Shown in pieces: positions 59,503 through 64,000 of a stretch of 64,000 nt of DNA; the first letter of the stretch is position 1, and each line of letters begins with the position of its first letter. A program made the position numbers and the translations under genes. This stretch comes from Sisyra terminalis (Eukaryota > Arthropoda > Insecta > Neuroptera > Sisyridae), in assembly GCA_958496175.1 (NCBI GenBank), contig OY292277.1, positions 5,394,001 through 5,458,000 on the forward strand, written 5' to 3'. The notes beneath the pieces were generated by a model. The model saw only the letters and a list, made by a program, of their open reading frames with translations, had not been told where the DNA came from and did not search any database.

Positions 59503-62500
59503 CTTTAAAGTTTGGTCAAGTTTGATTTTCCAAACAAAACTTGGATTCAGTTGGCCATGATTTTCTTGCAAATAAGTGGTTGCATCAAAAAAATGCAAGA
59601 GGCTTAAGTTTTACACTGCTTCATGGCCTTCTAGATGTTATGATTTTAAATCGAAAATTTCTTGATGTTAGGGTAAAATTTTTGGTAGAAAAAGTATAGA
59701 AACATAAACCATTCCTCAATCTTCTTTAAAATATGATTAACTGTAAACCTCAGATTTTTTTTTAAAAAAAAAAAAATAATCTGCATTTTTCAAAAGATTT
59801 GGTCGATAAATTTTAACACAATTCGATTTAATCGATTTTTTTTTCTATTGACTAAGGATGAATAACTTGAATTTTTTGGTTCAAGTAAATAACAAGTGAT
59901 TCTATTACCCTCCCCTTTCTCTTTCCCCCGAAAATATAGTTATGGGAAAAATATATTTTATACTATATAGAGTAAGGAAAGTATGCATAAAATTTGAAGG
60001 ATGAACCAAAATTGTAAGTTGGTAAAAAAAAAGTTTTAAGTTAGTGAAATATTTGATTATTTTCTGGGAAAATCAAGCTAAATTTAAGTCTCTTAAAATT
60101 TTCATAGGTTTAGCGATATAAAGCAAAATCTTCCACTAACTTATCGCTATTTTAAGGGATGATTTTAGTGTAACTATTAAAATTGATTTCTTGTCTCAAA
60201 CACAATTCTCTTTTAAATCATTAAAATAATCAAGTCCCAGGCTTATACTTCAGGCTTCAGTGTTGACAAAATCAAGTGTTTGAATTTTTCGAAAAAGACT
60301 AAAGCTTTCGATAATAACTCCCACACTTAACGTGTGAATGGTTTGATCAATTTAGCCCTTAAACAATTACTATTTAAAAGTAAAAGACAGTATTTAAAAA
60401 AAATGCATGGGTCATTAAAAATCGACTTGATCTTTCATTGACCGTAGCGAAAAGAAAAGCAGATCAAAACACGGTCGCCTCGCTCCAAAATTTGGATCGT
60501 GTCTTAGAATCTCAAAGAAACATTCGAGAAAATTGCTACGCCAAATGATGCGTTTAGAATTGCGCGATGCGTGTAAACTAGTCCGAAACAAACACCTGTC
60601 GTCGCGTCGAAAAAATGCACTCGGAAAATTGGTTGCAAATTTTATTTGTTTCTTGTCAATCATTTGTTAAATTAATCGGTGATTTTTATAAAGTTTTATT
60701 GTGAAAAGTGAATAATGTAAATTTTGTGATATTTACGATGGCAAGAAATCATAACGGTATGGTGAGGGCATAGCTAATATGTCGTAATTAGAAAGGATTT
60801 GGAGACAAAAAAAATGGACTTGGAAATAGTTAAAACTTAATGTAAGTGTTGTTATTTTTTATTGGTTATCTTTAAAAAAGTTTGGAATAATTTTTCCCAA
60901 AGTTTTAGAAGTATATTTGTCCAAAAAAAATTTGGGAAGATTTCTATAGGCAAATAGGTTAGGTATATGAGAAGTTGAAGTAATGGCTTGATTAGGAATT
61001 GTACGGATTTATGATCATCTTTTGAACTTCAAATTTTTGAAAGTTCCGTATAAATATTTGGTTTGAATTGAAATATTTTGGACTCAGGATTTCCCAATGT
61101 AAAAATGTCCTCAAATTTAGCAAATAATTTAAAAGTTTGGTCAAGTTTGATTTTCCAAACAAAACTTGGATTCAGTTGGCCATGATTTTCTTGCAAACAA
61201 GTGGTTGCATCAAAAAAATGCAAGAGACTAAGTTTTAGACTGTTTCATGGCCTTCTAGATGCCATGATTTTAAATCGAAAATTTCTTGATGGTAGGTGCA
61301 AAATTCTTGGTAAGAAAAGTATAGACCATAAACCATTCCTCAATGTTTTTTAAATTATGATTAACCGTAATCCTCAGATTTTTTTTTCAAAAAAAAAAAA
61401 ATACCCTGCAATTTTCAAAAGATTTGGTCGATAAATTTTAACACAATTCGATTTAATCGTTGTTTTTTTCTATTGACTAAGGATGAATAACTTGAAATTT
61501 TGGGTACATTTTAATAAGAGTCAATTCTACCACCCTCTTTCATCCCTTATTCATAAATATAGTTTCGAGAAAAAATATATTTTATACTTCATAGAGTAAG
61601 GAATGTATGTATAAAATTTGAAGTTTGTATTAAATTTGTATGTTGGTAAAAAAAAAAGTTTTTAGTTAGTGAAATATTTGATTATTTTCTGGGAACATCA
61701 AGCTAAATTTAAGTCTCTTAAAATTTCCATAGGTTTAGCGATATAAAGCAAAATCTTCCACTGATTTATCGCTATTTTAAGGGATGATTTTAGTATAACT
61801 ATTAAAATTGATTTCTTGTCTCAAATACAATTCTCTTTTAAATCATTAAAATAATCAAGTCCCAGGCTTATACTTAAGGCTTAAATGTTGACAAAATCAA
61901 GTGTTTAAATTTTTCGAAAAAGACTAAATTTTTCGAAAATACCTCCCACACTTAATGTGTGAATGATTCAAACAATTTGCCTCTAAAACATTAACCATTT
62001 AAAATTCGAAGACAAAGTTATTGAATAACAAAAATAATTGCATAGATCATTGAAAATCAACTTGATCTTTCATTGACCGTAGCGAAAAGAAAATCGAATC
62101 AAAACGCGGTCGCCTCGCTCCAAAATTTGGATCGTGTCTTAGAATCTCAAAGAAACATTCGAGAAAATTGCTACGCCAAATGATGCGTTTAGAATTGCGC
62201 GATGCGTGTAAACTAGTCCGAAACAAACACCTGTCGTCGCGTCGAAAAAATGCACTCGGAAAATTGGTTGCAAATTTTATTCGTTTCTTGTCAATCATTT
62301 GCTAATTTAATCGGTGATTATTATAAAGTTTTATTGTGAAAAGTGAATGATGTAAATTTTGTGATATTTACGGTGGCAAGCAATCATAACGGTATGGAGA
62401 GGGCATAGCTAATATGTCGTAATTAGGAAGGATTTGGAGACAAAAAAAATGGACTTGGAAATAGTTAAAACTTAATGTAAGTGTTGTTATTTTTTATTGG

Positions 62501-62773
62501 TTAGCTTTAAAAATGTTTGGAATAGTTTTTCCCAAAGTTCCAAAGTTTTAGAAGTATATTTGTCAAAAAAAAAAAATGGAAAGATTTCTATAGGCAAATA
62601 GGTTAGGTATATGAGAAGTTGAAGTAATGGCTTGATTAGGAATTGTACGGATTTATGATCATTTTTTGAACTTCAAATTTTTGAAAGTTCCGTATAAATA
62701 TTTGGTTTGAATTGAAATATTTTGGACTCAGGATTTCCCAATGTAAAAATGTCATCAAATTTAGCAAACAATT
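59503..62773. repeat. two-copy tandem duplication, period 1625 bp
   Basis: Unit A (about 59503-61130) and unit B (about 61131-62773) align end to end, starting AAAGTTTGGTCAAGTTTGAT and ending near ATCAAATTTAGCAAA. Overall identity by eye is near 90-95 percent with small indels. A CG-rich core, 60472-60646 in A and 62107-62281 in B, is identical over 175 bp. A minus-strand frame of 82-83 codons starting ATGATTGAC crosses the core in both copies. However, the differences inside that frame all change residues (Q/R, C/R, LL/SI), which argues against a selected protein. Confidence 0.9.
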
Positions 62774-63956
62774 TTCGATGAAATCTTATAGAAGAGACAT
62801 TTTGAGAAGATGATTCCATAAAAATTGCATTATTTTTTTTTTTGTAAGAAAATGCTATTGAGTACTAGGTGGGAAATTTGTAAAAATTTGGTTCATCCCA
62901 TTTTTTTTTGAACACTAATGATCGATGCAAACGTGCTATACTGTTTCTACCAGTAGTACTACAAAATGTGTATATTCCACTTGGAGTTTGGTTAGTAGAC
63001 GTAGTTTGGTAGACGGAATTGCCTAATAACTTTGAATTGAAGATTGTCGCATAAATATGCGATATTAAAACCGGTCCCAGACACTGCTACGTACAGCGAT
63101 AATCCGAAATTTAGATGATCAATGAAATAGTATGACAATACTACGTAGTATTCTTCAAGGTAATAATACTTAGCCGTAGGCATCTTGTAGCAATAACATT
63201 CGTACCCCCATAACAATGTATGACATTGGTTGTTCACAACTCCAAAAAAAAAAAAAAAAAAAATTATCATAATTGATCATCACAAAGGTCTCGTTTCAGT
63301 AGATTCGGCATAGAGGGCACATCTGTTACTGCATCAATAATTCTTGATCGAATTGGGAAACTAAAAGTTGATTTTTATACGAAAAAATCAATTCTCAAGT
63401 ACAACTTCAAGATCAATTTTTCTTAATAGCCAACGAAAAACCAGTGGTTCTCAATTGGAACCAATTTTTTTTAAAATTAAGACCAAAAATCATTTTTCCA
63501 AGAGTGATGATTGATTTGATATTTAATTGAATAAGTTATACACCGAAATTGGTTCAATATATTTGAAAATTTAAATCGTCTTCTAAGGGTGAAAAAATAG
63601 GGGATGATTGATTGTTTTTATACTAATTTTAGGGTGAAACCCATTATTCTTGTCATAAAATCACGTTGGTTTGAAAAACTTTGAAATCAGAATCGTTTGT
63701 AAAGAAATATCGTTTGTAAGAAAGGACCTTTAATTTTTTTTTTTTTTGAAAAGAAGCTGTGCCCCTTGTTTAAAATAATTTTCCTGTTCAAATGTTTTTT
63801 TTTTTTAATTTTCAAAAGTTTTCCGGAACATCGAAACGCACTGATTAATTCGTTGACTATTGGCTAGGAGATTAATTCGAATTATTTTTTTTAATATTAA
63901 TTTTTCTTTGCTACATTTCGATCGAATTGGGCTGACGACCTGCCATATAATGTCCT
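62774..63956. other. AT-rich spacer; no gene
   Basis: It has A or T runs (63243-63262, 63739-63750, 63798-63807) and a GTAGACGTAGTTTGGTAGAC short repeat near 62995. A phrase CCAGTGGTTCTCAATTGGAA at 63440 recalls the hAT ends seen at 33.3 kb but has no partner in the window. No coding signal. Confidence 0.5.
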
Positions 63957-64000
63957 TAATAATAATAATAATAATAATAATAAAACTTTATTTCCTACAA
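63957..64000 (-). mobile_element. possible 3' end of a retrotransposon with (TTA)n tail
   Basis: On the minus strand the window opens GGAAATAAAGTTTTA and runs into about nine TTA units, then AAGGACATTATATGG. An AATAAA followed by an A/T-rich triplet tail is a common end of insect non-LTR elements. The body would lie right of the window. A plain (AAT)n microsatellite is the alternative. Confidence 0.4.

Noticed and set aside
60415..60663. Minus-strand 82-codon frame with a near-identical copy at 62047-62298
   Set aside because: The frame is open in both copies, but the differences between them are all residue-changing, so conservation is not at the protein level.
61490..61520. Minus-strand ATGTACCC reading MYP, as in a groucho start
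   Set aside because: It lies inside the 1625-bp repeat, continues KFQVI and has no donor context; chance match.

Overview
The window is AT-rich animal DNA, almost certainly from an insect. It is mostly long introns and repeats, with a few small exons, all on the minus strand. No bacterial-type genes, rRNA, convincing tRNA or CRISPR arrays were seen.

Positions 1-22.5 kb hold part of the groucho (gro) co-repressor gene. Three consecutive exons with consensus splice sites and matching phases (22382-22479, 20720-20783, 16462-16506) encode the N-terminal Q domain. The next 3' exon is not in the window, so that intron exceeds 16.4 kb. The intron carries a precisely bounded non-autonomous Helitron (703-2285), several two-copy tandem repeats, and a striking excess of the heptamer GGGWTGA.

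Positions 25.57-34.97 kb hold a complete eight-exon gene I do not recognise by name. Every junction keeps phase, giving a predicted 447-residue protein: an N-terminal Myb/SANT-like tryptophan-patterned domain, two tiny duplicated cassette exons each ending in a TQT motif of the dynein light chain LC8-binding type, a proline-rich linker and a C-terminal AT-hook. The first coding exon of gro was not found between 22.5 and 25.6 kb or elsewhere, so this gene may be nested, same strand, in gro intron 1. Its introns contain tandem repeats, a 295-bp hAT-type MITE with a perfect 8-bp target duplication, and a 252-bp Harbinger-like MITE.

Positions 35-64 kb contain no gene I can support. They hold tandem arrays (about 300-bp units at 36.0-37.7 kb, 350-480-bp units at 44.6-45.7 kb, about 570-bp units at 54.5-56.8 kb, two 1625-bp units at 59.5-62.8 kb), foldback elements (41.19-42.66, 49.66-50.16 kb), a long-inverted-repeat element with a broken coding segment (51.61-53.30 kb), and what looks like a retrotransposon tail at the right edge.

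Both genes suggest nuclear transcription roles: Groucho as a tetrameric co-repressor, the second as a probable DNA-binding protein that LC8 could dimerise. Nothing in the sequence shows that they work together beyond their shared location.
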